This document shows positions 9,318 to 18,059 of a stretch of DNA of 64,000 bases, one piece after another. Position numbers and translations under genes: made by a program. This DNA is from Parenemella sanctibonifatiensis (GTDB lineage Bacteria > Actinomycetota > Actinomycetes > Propionibacteriales > Propionibacteriaceae). The notes beneath the pieces are model-generated. The model was not told where the DNA came from and searched no databases. It saw only the letters and a program-made list of their open reading frames with translations. The DNA lies in the NCBI RefSeq assembly GCF_002250565.1, contig NZ_NMVJ01000001.1, forward strand, positions 868,001-932,000, given 5' to 3'. Numbering within the stretch: position 1 is the first letter of the stretch; each line of letters opens with the position of its first letter.

Positions 9318-9431
9318 TACGGGACCTCCGGGTCGAGAACTTCCTGCGCGCACACTGTAGCGAGCGGCGCTGGGGGACTCAGCCTCGTCCATGACCGAGG
9401 AGGGCGGCCTCAAGTCGGGCCGGGGCAGCTG

Positions 9432-9515
9432 CGGCGCAACTACAGCGGATTGTAGAAATGCAGGCCGAATCGCCGATTCTGGCTGCGGAACCTCAGTGGA
9501 CTGTAGTTGTGCAGG
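9432..9515 (-). repeat. 51-bp intergenic repeat, one full and one partial copy, inverted
   Basis: Reading the minus strand, a full unit runs 9515 to 9465 and a degenerate one starts at 9464 with CCTGCATTTCTACAATCCGC. Relative to the 7756 array the palindrome CAGCCCGCTG has become CAGTCCACTG, a paired change. The 560-bp gap 9318-9877 otherwise shows no gene; it is rich in GCGTACGC-like words and ends in the promoter of the next gene. Confidence 0.85.
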
Positions 9516-9864
9516 TCTGCGCCGGCGGAGGGCAGCGCCACGTACGCCAGGGTGCGTGCGATAACGACGGTAACTTCGGGCTTTGCAGCTGAGGTGCCAA
9601 CGAGGAAATCTGACCATCGTTTCTGCACGCTCAGCCCGTACGCCGGCCGCGTCAGCCCAACCGAGCCTCAAAGGTGGGGTCGTGGGGGCGGTGTCGGGGT
9701 GTGGCGGGCGTACCGGAGCGGTACCCAACCGGACTACGGAGCGTACGCCGCCCCCACTGCCCGACCCGAACCCAAGTCGCCCCACGAGCACCCAAGCGCC
9801 ACGCGCGTACGCGCATCGTCCGATCGGAGGATGCCCGGGGCCTGCGGATCGTTGGCCGACTGGG

Positions 9865-9870
9865 CATAAT
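9865..9870 (+). promoter_or_regulatory. -10 box (CATAAT) for a leaderless transcript
   Basis: CATAAT ends 7 bases before the ATG at 9878, the spacing expected when transcription starts at the start codon. Confidence 0.6.
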
Positions 9871-9877
9871 GGAAGGC

Positions 9878-10354
9878 ATGGCAGGTCCTCCCAAGCGCAT
9901 CGGCGATGCGGAACGCGACCAGGCGGTGCAGGCCCTCCAAGACCACATGGCCAAGGGGCGGCTCGACACCGCCGAGTTCGACGAACGCATGACCCAGGCG
10001 CTTCGGGCCAAGACCCTCGACGACCTGCACCCCCTCTTCGACGACCTGCCCGGTCCGCTGCCGGCGGGCCTGCTCGGCGGCCGCAGCCCCTACAACCTGG
10101 GCGCCTCGGCCTCCCGCGGCGGCGATGGCGTCGCCGTACGCCCCGGCAGCACTGGCAGCAAGCACTCCTCCGACGGGACGAGCTCATCAGACGGAACATG
10201 GGCGTGGTTCACCCGGCACGCCGACACCATCAACATGTTGGCCTGGCCGGTCACCATCCTGCTGATCATCATCAGCCGCGGCAGCCTGTGGTGGCTGATC
10301 TTCGTGACGATCTTCCTGTTGCCGGCACTGATGGACAAGCACCGCAAGAAGTGA
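9878..10354 (+). CDS. DUF1707 (SHOCT-like) membrane protein
   Basis: A 158-residue protein with an N-terminal DUF1707 domain (residues 1-60: [20 protein letters not shown] and [20 protein letters not shown]), a Ser/Gly-rich linker, and two closely spaced hydrophobic helices near the C-terminus ([14 protein letters not shown] and [14 protein letters not shown]) followed by a basic tail. DUF1707 proteins are common in actinobacteria; their role is unknown, perhaps in envelope regulation. The ATG at 9878 fits the leaderless -10 box; MEG at 9869 would start inside that box. It stands alone, flanked by 51-bp repeats on both sides. Confidence 0.85.
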   Translation: MAGPPKRIGDAERDQAVQALQDHMAKGRLDTAEFDERMTQALRAKTLDDLHPLFDDLPGPLPAGLLGGRSPYNLGASASRGGDGVAVRPGSTGSKHSSDGTSSSDGTWAWFTRHADTINMLAWPVTILLIIISRGSLWWLIFVTIFLLPALMDKHRKK

Positions 10355-10387
10355 GCCACGGGCGTACGCCTGGAGCCGCCGGGCCGA

Positions 10388-10475
10388 CCTGCACAACTAC
10401 AGCCTGCTGAGCTTTCGCAGCCCGAATCGGCGTTTTGACCCGCACAACTACAGCCTGCTGAGGTTATACGCCGCC
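10388..10475 (+). repeat. 51-bp intergenic repeat, two copies
   Basis: Units start at 10388 and 10439 (51 bp apart). Both contain CACAACTACAGCCTGCTGAG. The array is preceded by GGCGTACGCC and followed by a TTGCTGCGTCNTT..GCCGGCA tail, both also found around the 7756 array, which suggests a larger element with defined ends. Confidence 0.88.
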
Positions 10476-10552
10476 GACGGGCCCCGCTCTTGCTGCGTCG
10501 TTCCCGGGCCGGCAATCCACGCGCCACAACCAAAAACGCACGGCCAACAGCA

Positions 10553-10582
10553 ACGGGCCCGGAGCATCAGCTCCGGGCCCGT
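10553..10582 (-). terminator. Hairpin after the subtilase gene
   Basis: ACGGGCCCGGAGC, loop ATCA and GCTCCGGGCCCGT form a perfect 13-bp stem 12 bp past the subtilase stop. No direct T-tract follows; GTTTTTGG occurs about 20 bp further on the minus strand. Confidence 0.7.
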
Positions 10583-10594
10583 CCTGCTGTCGAA

Positions 10595-13500
10595 TCAGCG
10601 GCCGGTGTCAGGCAGCTTCACCGGCGGCTGGTCGTCATCGTCGTCCTCGTCATCGTCGTCCGCAGCCGGCGCACCGATCAGCAGGGTTGCCTTGGAGGGC
10701 GACTCCAGCACGATCATGCCTTCCTGGTGGCCGACCGCGACCGGCCCGACCAGACGCCCGTCGGAGACGAAGTAGACCTCGCGGCCACTCGGCACCCGCA
10801 GTCGCAGGGTGCCCTGCACCTGGGCGCCGGTGTTGGCGACGTCGACCCGGATCCGGCCATCGGCCTGCTCCTGGCAGGTGATGGTGATGCTGTCACCGGC
10901 CGCGAACCGCGCCGACATGTCACCGCACTGCCCGGTCAGGGTCGTGATCGGACGCTGCAGCAGCACCTGCACCTCACGTTCGACCAGGTTGCCGGCCCGG
11001 TCCACCGCGGTCAGGGTCACCGGCACGGTCTGGTCCAGCTGCAGGCCGGACAGGTCAGCCTGCACGGTGAGGGCCTTGTCGAGGTCGTCGGCCACCGTGT
11101 ACGCCGCATTCAGCTGCTCCTCGAGGTCGCCGTCCGGGTTCAGCGTGACCTGGTCGGGGCCCTCGATGACCGGGGCCCGGTCCAGCGCGAAGACCACGGC
11201 CTCTCTGGTGACGTTTCCGGCTCGGTCGGTGGAGAAGACCTCCATGATGTGACGGCCCGACTGGAGACCGGTCAGGTCGACGTCCACGCTGAGCGTGGTC
11301 ACCGGCTCGGCGGCCGCCTGACGAGGCTGGGCCTGGCCGGACTCAGCGCCGGCCGACGGCGTACCGGTTGCGCCCGGATCCGGATCGGCCGGGTCACCGA
11401 CGGACACGAAGGAGGCGCCCTCGGCCGGCACCACCGGGGTGGCCGGCTGAGCAACAACCTGGCCGTCGATGCGGACCGCCAAGTCCCGCAGGTGGTCATC
11501 GGTGGCCGTCACCTTCGCCTGAGTGGCGTCGGTCCGGGTCGAGTCAACCCCTTCGATCGTCAGTTCGGGCGCGCGGTCGTCGTGGATGACCGGGATCACC
11601 TGTTCCTGACCGTTGCCGGCCATGTCGTACAGGCCCAGCAGCACCTTGTCCCCGTCGGTGACGTCGATCTCGGCGCTGAAGTCGCGGCGGTTCACCTCGG
11701 CTCCCGGATCCCAGATGTTGCCGATCTCCTCAATCGCCGAACCGTTGATGTTGAGCTGGTAGCCGAAGGCGTTGTCCCACACCGAACCGGCGAACTCGGC
11801 GGTGGTGGACGCGTCGCTCACATACAGCGCACCGTCCTCGGCGATCTGCGGCGAGTTCAGCGTGAGCCCGGGCAGCTTGGAGTCGTAGAGGAAACGCCAG
11901 GCCGCATCGGCCAGCACGTCACCGTTGGTGTCGACGACCCGGTAGTTCAGCTTGGTGATGCCCTGGTTGAGCTCCACCTCGACGCTGAACCGACGGTCCG
12001 GGCCGACCTCGACGGTCTGACCGGCCACCTCGAACTCGCCGACCGCCCGATAGAAGGTGCCCGAGATCGTGTAGAAGATCCGGTCGCCGTCCTTGCGGAT
12101 GTTGGGGTCGTCGGGGTTGAGGAAGTACGCGACCTTGCCGAACGGCTCCAGCGGCCCGAGGATCGACAGCAGGTTGCCCTGCAGCGTTGGGTCGTCGAAG
12201 ACGATCGCCTGCAGACCGGTCTCGTCGGTCTCCCGCGCCAGCAGCGGCGTCTCCTGCGCACTGTTGAGTCCGTCGGAGGCGTACACGATCAGCGTCGCCA
12301 AGCCCGGATCGGGGGCGATGGTGACGTCGAAGCTGCCGTCCTCGTTCATCGGGGTCTCGTAGTTGACGCCGAGGCCGCCGACGTAGAGGTAGAGCTCGCG
12401 CTCCCCGCCCGGACTGGCCTGGTCGTCGGTGACTCGACCCTGGACGCGTACCTCGCCGTTGTCGTCGAGGACCACCCGGCCATCCTCGTCGAGCGGGACG
12501 TTGAGCTCGATGGCCGGCGGCTCGATGTCGACGACCAGCGTCTGCTCAGCGGTGCTGAGTTCGACGCCGGTCGCGTTGTACGCCACCACCCGGATCAGGT
12601 TGGCACCCGGGGTGACCGAGACCCGCGTCTCGAAGGTGCCGTCGGCGTTGAGTTCGGCCTCGACACCGTTGACGGTGACGCGAGAGGTGTCGCTGGTGGC
12701 GTAGCCCTGGACCACGTGGGTCAGGTCCTCGTCGATCAACGGGGTCCCGGTGTAGGGGTTGGCCGAGTCGAAGTTGGCCGGCTCCAGATAGAGGTCGGGG
12801 TGGACGAAGTCGGCGCCGCTGTCCCCGGCCAGATCGTGGCTGGTGACGCGGTTGCCGGCGATGTCGGTCAGCTGGAAGGTCAGCACCTCGACCGCACCGG
12901 GATCGGCAACCGTCACGGTCCAGCTGTTCTCACCGGTCACCTCGATGGTGTCGCTGTCCCCCAGTCCGTCGACCTCGAGCGAGCCGGGCGTCAGGCCGGA
13001 GCGGTCGTCCGACGCGGTGACGGTGTACGTCAGGGTCCCGTCGCCGGACACCTCGGCGGTGTAGTCCAGGGTCGGCGCGACCCGGTCCAGGGTGACGGGC
13101 ATGTCGTACGCCTGCCAGGGCCGGTCCTGCGCCAACCGGGCCCGGACGCGGTAGGTGTAGTCACCATCGGCGACCGGCACGAAGGCACCGACCTTCGGGT
13201 CCCACACGGTGCCGTTCCAGGCGTACGCCGTGGACTCGTTGACGGCATTGCCGGCCGGGTCGATGCGGCTCAGCGGGAGCCGCTGGTATTCCTGCTCGAA
13301 GCCGAGGTCGCGCAGCACGGTGCCGTCAGCGGCAACGATCTGGTAGTTGATGTCGGAGGCCGAGCGGAGCAGCACGAAGCCGGGGTGGACCGTGTCGGCC
13401 AGACCGTCGCCGTTGGGCGAGATGGCATTCTCGCCCTCGCCTCGCGGCACCGGCATGCCCTGGTAGGAGCTCCACAACTGGGTCACGTTGCCCTGCCCTG

Positions 13501-15739
13501 CGCCGAAGAACTGGTCCAGCAGCGAGTCGCCCTCGGCGTACACCGGCAGGTCAATGATCGGCTCGGCGTTCCAGTCCCCGACGAAGCCGAGGTAGGGCAG
13601 CGCCAGGCTGGGCTGGTCCGCGTCCTCGGACGTCAGCTGCAGCCAGCCCTGGAGCCAGTGGTCCGCGGCGGCGGAGTTCGGGGTGATGGTCCACGACACC
13701 GTCGCGGTGCCACCGGCCGGCACGGTCACCGTGGCGTCGTCCGCCGTGGCCGACTCACCGGTGGCGCAGGTCACCGAGCTGGGAGCGTCGCCGGGCTGTT
13801 GCTCGGCGAGCACGCAGGTCTGGCCGGTGCTGAAGGTGGCATCGGCGTCGCCGGCGTTGGTCAGCTCGACGGTGACGGTGCGGGGGCCGGTGATCTCCTG
13901 CAGCGCGATGGTCGGCGATCCGTCGACGGTCGCGAAGATCTCACTCGCCAGCGCGTCGTCGACCTGCACCAGGCCGGCACCGATCTGGCGCGGCGCCTGC
14001 AGCGCGTCCTGATCGGGCACCAGCGCAGTGTTGGTGGCCGCGATCCGGGCGCGGGTGTTGCGCTCGGATGCCGACAGCTCGGGGTAGCGCTCGGCGTACG
14101 CCTGCTGCAGCAGCGCCGAGACGCCGGCCACGTGCGGGGCGGCCATCGAGGTGCCTGACTTCACGCCGTAGCCACCGTCATTCTGGGTGGAGTAGACGTT
14201 GCCGCCGATGCCGGCGATGGCGGGGTGGAACTGCAGGTCCGGGGTGGAACCCCAGGACGTGAAGGACGACGGGTTGCCGGCATTGGGGCCGGGCTGGGTG
14301 GCCCGGTCCTCGGTCAACCGCAGGGTGACGGCGGTGCCGTCCTCGAGCAGGGCGGCCAGTTCTTCACCGTCGTCCTGGCCCATGCCGATCACCGGGACGG
14401 TGGCGTTCTCGAGACCGGCCATGCCGGCGATCTCGCTGCCGCCGGTGTTGTTGTGGATCACGACACCGGTCGCGCCGGCGTTGACGGCGTTCCCGACCTT
14501 GTCGCTGAAGGCGATGCCGCCGCGGGCGACCAGCACCCACTTGCCGGCGACGTCCAGGCCCGAGTAGTCACCGGGCTCGCCGAGCCCCGCGTAGACCAGT
14601 TCATGCGGGTTCGCGTCGAACTCACCGGCCTGCTGGTCGTACGCCACGTCGGTGCTGCCACCCTGCCACGTCGCCTCGGCGGTGATGACCACCATGGTGT
14701 CGCCGTCGACCGAGGCAACCGCCCACGCATCGGGCGAGGTCGCCGGGGAACCGACGGTGGCGTTGTCGAGCTGGCCCAGCATGTTGGTGGTCTCGCCGAG
14801 CGGGTCGGAGAACAAGCCCTCGTTGCCGGCCGCGACGACCACCTGGGTGCCGGCGGCCTGGGCGTTCCGGATGGCCCGGGCCTCGCCCTGCACATCAATG
14901 TCGGTGCCGCCGGGCGAGCCGAGCGAGAGGTTGATGACGTCGGCGCCGCGGCGTACGGATTCTTCGATGGCGGCGATGACGTCGTCTTGGTAGGCACCGG
15001 GACGGGCCGGATCATTGGAGAAGACCTTCATGGCCAGCAGCTGGGCGTTCGGGGCAACGCCGGTGACGGCAAACTCGCCTTCCCCGTTGGCGGCGGCGAT
15101 GCCGGCCACGTGCTGGCCGTGTTCGTCGATACTGGCGTCCTTGACGACCCTGTTCTGGTCGGCGAAGTTCCAGCCGTAGGGCACCTTCTCGGTCCACCCC
15201 TCCTCCGGGTCGAGCTTGTTGGAGGCCAGCGCGTCGTCGTCGATGCGCATGTCGGGATGCTCGAGGTCGATGCCGGAGTCGATGATCGAGATCACCATGC
15301 CGCGGCCGTCGACATCGTGGTGCTCGCGGGCGGCCGGGACCTGAGTCTCCTCACCGATGAGGACGTTCTGCTCGTAGCGGCCGACCGGCTTCACCGAGGC
15401 GATGCCGGGCTGCGCGGCCAGATTGCGGATCTCGCTCTGCGGCACCCATGCCGAGAAACCGTTGAGCAGCAGTCCAAACTTGCGCTCCACCTGCAGGCCG
15501 TGACGGGCCTGCCACTCGCCGAGCTGGCCGTCCAACCGGGACAGGTTGGCGCGCTCATCGCCCAGCCCGGTGGGCTGCTGCTCCAGCAGCACCATCACCT
15601 TCACCAACGGCGCATCGGCCGCGGGTGCGGCGCCGTCGGCGGGCGGACTGGCCGGCGGCGCGGCGAAGCCACGCATCGGCATCAGCAGGGCAGCCACGAG
15701 GGCCAGAATCAGCAACGCGCGAGGACGCGACTTGGACAT
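10595..15739 (-). CDS. Secreted subtilisin-like (S8) protease with truncated LPXTG signal
   Basis: A 1714-residue exported serine protease. A signal peptide occupies residues 1-26. An inhibitor-I9-like propeptide region follows. The catalytic Asp is in ISIIDSGIDLEHPD (about 154), His in DEHGQHVAGIAA (about 208) and Ser in SGTSMAAPHVAGVSALLQQ (about 530). A PA domain is inserted between His and Ser (about 360-480). An Fn3-like domain as in C5a peptidase follows, then many Ig-like/bacterial-surface repeats. The C-terminus is an Asp/Glu run and LPDTGR followed at once by the stop, with no hydrophobic helix. It probably degrades extracellular protein; how it is retained is unclear. GGGAG precedes the ATG. 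Confidence 0.92.
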   Translation of the reverse strand: MSKSRPRALLILALVAALLMPMRGFAAPPASPPADGAAPAADAPLVKVMVLLEQQPTGLGDERANLSRLDGQLGEWQARHGLQVERKFGLLLNGFSAWVPQSEIRNLAAQPGIASVKPVGRYEQNVLIGEETQVPAAREHHDVDGRGMVISIIDSGIDLEHPDMRIDDDALASNKLDPEEGWTEKVPYGWNFADQNRVVKDASIDEHGQHVAGIAAANGEGEFAVTGVAPNAQLLAMKVFSNDPARPGAYQDDVIAAIEESVRRGADVINLSLGSPGGTDIDVQGEARAIRNAQAAGTQVVVAAGNEGLFSDPLGETTNMLGQLDNATVGSPATSPDAWAVASVDGDTMVVITAEATWQGGSTDVAYDQQAGEFDANPHELVYAGLGEPGDYSGLDVAGKWVLVARGGIAFSDKVGNAVNAGATGVVIHNNTGGSEIAGMAGLENATVPVIGMGQDDGEELAALLEDGTAVTLRLTEDRATQPGPNAGNPSSFTSWGSTPDLQFHPAIAGIGGNVYSTQNDGGYGVKSGTSMAAPHVAGVSALLQQAYAERYPELSASERNTRARIAATNTALVPDQDALQAPRQIGAGLVQVDDALASEIFATVDGSPTIALQEITGPRTVTVELTNAGDADATFSTGQTCVLAEQQPGDAPSSVTCATGESATADDATVTVPAGGTATVSWTITPNSAAADHWLQGWLQLTSEDADQPSLALPYLGFVGDWNAEPIIDLPVYAEGDSLLDQFFGAGQGNVTQLWSSYQGMPVPRGEGENAISPNGDGLADTVHPGFVLLRSASDINYQIVAADGTVLRDLGFEQEYQRLPLSRIDPAGNAVNESTAYAWNGTVWDPKVGAFVPVADGDYTYRVRARLAQDRPWQAYDMPVTLDRVAPTLDYTAEVSGDGTLTYTVTASDDRSGLTPGSLEVDGLGDSDTIEVTGENSWTVTVADPGAVEVLTFQLTDIAGNRVTSHDLAGDSGADFVHPDLYLEPANFDSANPYTGTPLIDEDLTHVVQGYATSDTSRVTVNGVEAELNADGTFETRVSVTPGANLIRVVAYNATGVELSTAEQTLVVDIEPPAIELNVPLDEDGRVVLDDNGEVRVQGRVTDDQASPGGERELYLYVGGLGVNYETPMNEDGSFDVTIAPDPGLATLIVYASDGLNSAQETPLLARETDETGLQAIVFDDPTLQGNLLSILGPLEPFGKVAYFLNPDDPNIRKDGDRIFYTISGTFYRAVGEFEVAGQTVEVGPDRRFSVEVELNQGITKLNYRVVDTNGDVLADAAWRFLYDSKLPGLTLNSPQIAEDGALYVSDASTTAEFAGSVWDNAFGYQLNINGSAIEEIGNIWDPGAEVNRRDFSAEIDVTDGDKVLLGLYDMAGNGQEQVIPVIHDDRAPELTIEGVDSTRTDATQAKVTATDDHLRDLAVRIDGQVVAQPATPVVPAEGASFVSVGDPADPDPGATGTPSAGAESGQAQPRQAAAEPVTTLSVDVDLTGLQSGRHIMEVFSTDRAGNVTREAVVFALDRAPVIEGPDQVTLNPDGDLEEQLNAAYTVADDLDKALTVQADLSGLQLDQTVPVTLTAVDRAGNLVEREVQVLLQRPITTLTGQCGDMSARFAAGDSITITCQEQADGRIRVDVANTGAQVQGTLRLRVPSGREVYFVSDGRLVGPVAVGHQEGMIVLESPSKATLLIGAPAADDDDEDDDDDQPPVKLPDTGR

Positions 15740-15877
15740 GCGCTACTCCCGGGGGGTGCGCCCGCAGGCGCGGCAAGCGAGGGTGGGGTCCGCGGGGAAG
15801 CGCGCCCCGGTGGCGGGGCTGGACTTGGCTGGAAGTTATCGCTGAACGGGTGCGCGGGTTCCTCAGGTCAGCCGACC

Positions 15878-15894
15878 GTGACCAAGTTGTGACC
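15878..15894 (-). promoter_or_regulatory. GGTCAC direct repeat upstream of the subtilase (MtrA-box-like)
   Basis: On the minus strand GGTCAC AACTT GGTCAC, two hexamers 11 bp apart, lies about 140 bp before the protease start. It resembles GTCACA-type direct repeats bound by the actinobacterial regulator MtrA, which controls cell-surface genes. Resemblance only. Confidence 0.25.
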
Positions 15895-15929
15895 TGATCG
15901 GTCGCTGCCCCCGGGCCCGACGGCGGGCC

Positions 15930-18059
15930 TCACAGCACCGGCTCGCCACCCACGAGGACGGTCAAGGCGGCCGGATCGACCGTGACGACGTGTTCGCCGT
16001 CGGGTGTGCGGATCCGGAGTTCCTGCCGACCGTCGTCGAGGTGTCGCCGATCGAGGGTGAAGGCCTCCGGCTCCGTCGCCCCGACCCGGATCGCCCAGGC
16101 GGTGTCAAGGATCGTCCGGCCGGGGCGGACGGCGTACGCGTCGTGTCGCTCGTCGGCGACGACCTGGTCCACCGTGATCGAGCGCAACCCCGCCCCGGGC
16201 TCGGGGTGGCGGACGGCGAGGTTGCCGCTGACCCGGACCTCGAGCGCGTCGTCGATCCGCAGGCCGGCGCCATTGGCGCACGGGACCTCAACCAGGCTGC
16301 GCTCCCGAGGCGTATACACGTCGTTCGGGAGGAGCAGGTTGAGGGCGTACGCCTCCAGCAACGGCGCGTGGTAGGTCCCGGCTCGGCACAGTTGCAGGCC
16401 CACGACGGTGGCGTCGTCGGGCAGTGCGACCACCGCCATCGTCGTGGTCGCCGCTGGGGTCCCCTCCGGTGAGTGCCAACCCTCGACCACGAAGAGGTCG
16501 TGGCCCTCCCCGACCACACCGACCGAGGCGAACCCGCCCGGGAACGTCGCCAGCCGGTAGTCGCCGAGCCGCCGATGTTCACGGGCGCTCTCGGTCGGCA
16601 CGGCCGCGGGCTTGGCGCCCTCCCAGTGCAGGACCGGCGCGAGGTTCATCGACCACTCCGCCAGGTCCGGACGATCGGTCGGCAGCACCAGGGTCTGGCT
16701 GAGCGAGTGGGCACGCCAGCACACCGACGCGACGCGACCAGGGCCACGGGTGTACGCGAAACCGTGCTCCTGGTCGTGCCATTCGGCGACCGATCCGGGC
16801 AGTGGGTCCGCGGCCGGCCGCATCCCGACCTGCCCTGTCGACCCCGTCCGGGTCGACCCCGCCGCCGCCTGCTCCACTGACCCTGCCCAGCGCAGCCACC
16901 AGGCCCACGTCAGCGCCCGGTCCGTCTCCATGCGCTGGTAGTAGTAGGGCTGCCGCCGGGCCAGGTGCGCAAGCCGGCCGCCGTAGAAACTGCCGTCCTC
17001 GCCTGCGTCCTGCTCGCGCATCCCCAACCGGAGCACCTGCTCGGTCAACCCGCGCGCGTCGGGGTCGCCCAGCACCCGGTCGGCGTACAGCAGCGTCGGC
17101 AGCAGGTATTCCTGGCAGTACGCGTACCGCACCCGCGAGTCGCCACCGGGGCGCAGCAGCCGACCATCGGGGCCAATCAGCGGCTTGATCGTGCGCCACA
17201 GCCAGTCCTGCCGCCACGCCAGTGCCTCCGGCGTGTCCCAGCCTCGCTCGACGAAGTCGATGTGCGCCATCGCGGCGTTGCTGGCGCAGATCACCAGATA
17301 GCCAACATTCATGTACGCGTGGTGGTCCAGCGACAGGCTGTCGAAGAAGTTCGCACCGCGGTGGACGTCGCCGACTCGGATTCCGTCGACGACCTCGTCG
17401 CTGTCGGCGTCGGCCGACACCGAGATGCCGTTGAGAAGAAACTCCACCGCGCGTCGGCGGTAGTCGGCGGCGCGCGGGGCGTCGGCGTACGCCATCGCGG
17501 TCCGCCACAGCGCGGTGCCGTTCCAGATGTTGGACTCGGGTGCGTTCTTGCCGCTGCTGCCCCACTTGCCGCCGTGGATGCCCCGGTGCGGCCCGCGGAC
17601 GTAGTCGTCGGTGAGCCAGTCCGCCTCGGCCAGCCGGAGCCGTCGCAGCCCCGCGGCGTCGGTCGCGGGCAGGCCAGGCTCGAGCAGGTCGAGCGCGAAG
17701 CCGGCGCGTTCGGGCCCGAGGCTGCTGATCCAGGTCGGCTCCCAGGGGCGGCCGTCGGCGGTCACGCCACCGCCGCTGACGTGGGAGTCGAGGGCATAGC
17801 GCAGCGACGACTCAGCCCGGTCCCGCGCCCACGCGCGTACCTCTGGGGTGGAGCCGTGCTGGGCCACCATCGTGGCCGCACCCAGATAGGGGTACAGCGT
17901 CTGGATGCCCCAGCCGGGATAGCCCGCTCCGTACCAGCTGCGGCCCGCGTCGTCCGAGCGCACCCACCGATCCGCCGATCCCAGCCAGCGTTCCAGTCGG
18001 GCAGCCACCTCGGCTCCGAGCACACTCAACCGATGGGGGCCACTCAGCCGGTCGCTCAT
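15930..18059 (-). CDS. Putative alpha/alpha-barrel glycan-active enzyme (paralogue A)
   Basis: A 709-residue protein without signal peptide. I do not recognise the family by name. The N-terminal two thirds are helical with an all-alpha barrel look (WYGAGYPGWGIQ, SNIWNGTALWRT, HRGANFFDSLSLDHHAYMN, DSRVRYAYCQEYLL, DGSFYGGR); the C-terminal third (from about 430) looks like beta-sandwich (SMNLAPVLHWEG onward). This architecture and the DGSFY motif recall polysaccharide-lyase/heparinase toroids, which is inference only. It is clearly paralogous to the gene at 19380. Its ATG overlaps the dehydrogenase stop by 4 bp (ATGA), so the two are translationally coupled. Confidence 0.75.
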   Translation of the reverse strand: MSDRLSGPHRLSVLGAEVAARLERWLGSADRWVRSDDAGRSWYGAGYPGWGIQTLYPYLGAATMVAQHGSTPEVRAWARDRAESSLRYALDSHVSGGGVTADGRPWEPTWISSLGPERAGFALDLLEPGLPATDAAGLRRLRLAEADWLTDDYVRGPHRGIHGGKWGSSGKNAPESNIWNGTALWRTAMAYADAPRAADYRRRAVEFLLNGISVSADADSDEVVDGIRVGDVHRGANFFDSLSLDHHAYMNVGYLVICASNAAMAHIDFVERGWDTPEALAWRQDWLWRTIKPLIGPDGRLLRPGGDSRVRYAYCQEYLLPTLLYADRVLGDPDARGLTEQVLRLGMREQDAGEDGSFYGGRLAHLARRQPYYYQRMETDRALTWAWWLRWAGSVEQAAAGSTRTGSTGQVGMRPAADPLPGSVAEWHDQEHGFAYTRGPGRVASVCWRAHSLSQTLVLPTDRPDLAEWSMNLAPVLHWEGAKPAAVPTESAREHRRLGDYRLATFPGGFASVGVVGEGHDLFVVEGWHSPEGTPAATTTMAVVALPDDATVVGLQLCRAGTYHAPLLEAYALNLLLPNDVYTPRERSLVEVPCANGAGLRIDDALEVRVSGNLAVRHPEPGAGLRSITVDQVVADERHDAYAVRPGRTILDTAWAIRVGATEPEAFTLDRRHLDDGRQELRIRTPDGEHVVTVDPAALTVLVGGEPVL

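Noticed and set aside
9440-9628. 62-residue minus-strand ORF ending in the LHNYSPL repeat
   Set aside because: It begins in unrelated sequence without a ribosome site. The repeat frame is reported as an observation, not as a gene.
10490-14158. Plus-strand open frame of 1222 codons opposite the subtilase
   Set aside because: Its product is Val/Gly/Arg/His-rich without domains, and the minus strand carries a complete S8 protease with signal peptide and catalytic triad. GC-rich genes commonly leave the antisense frame open.
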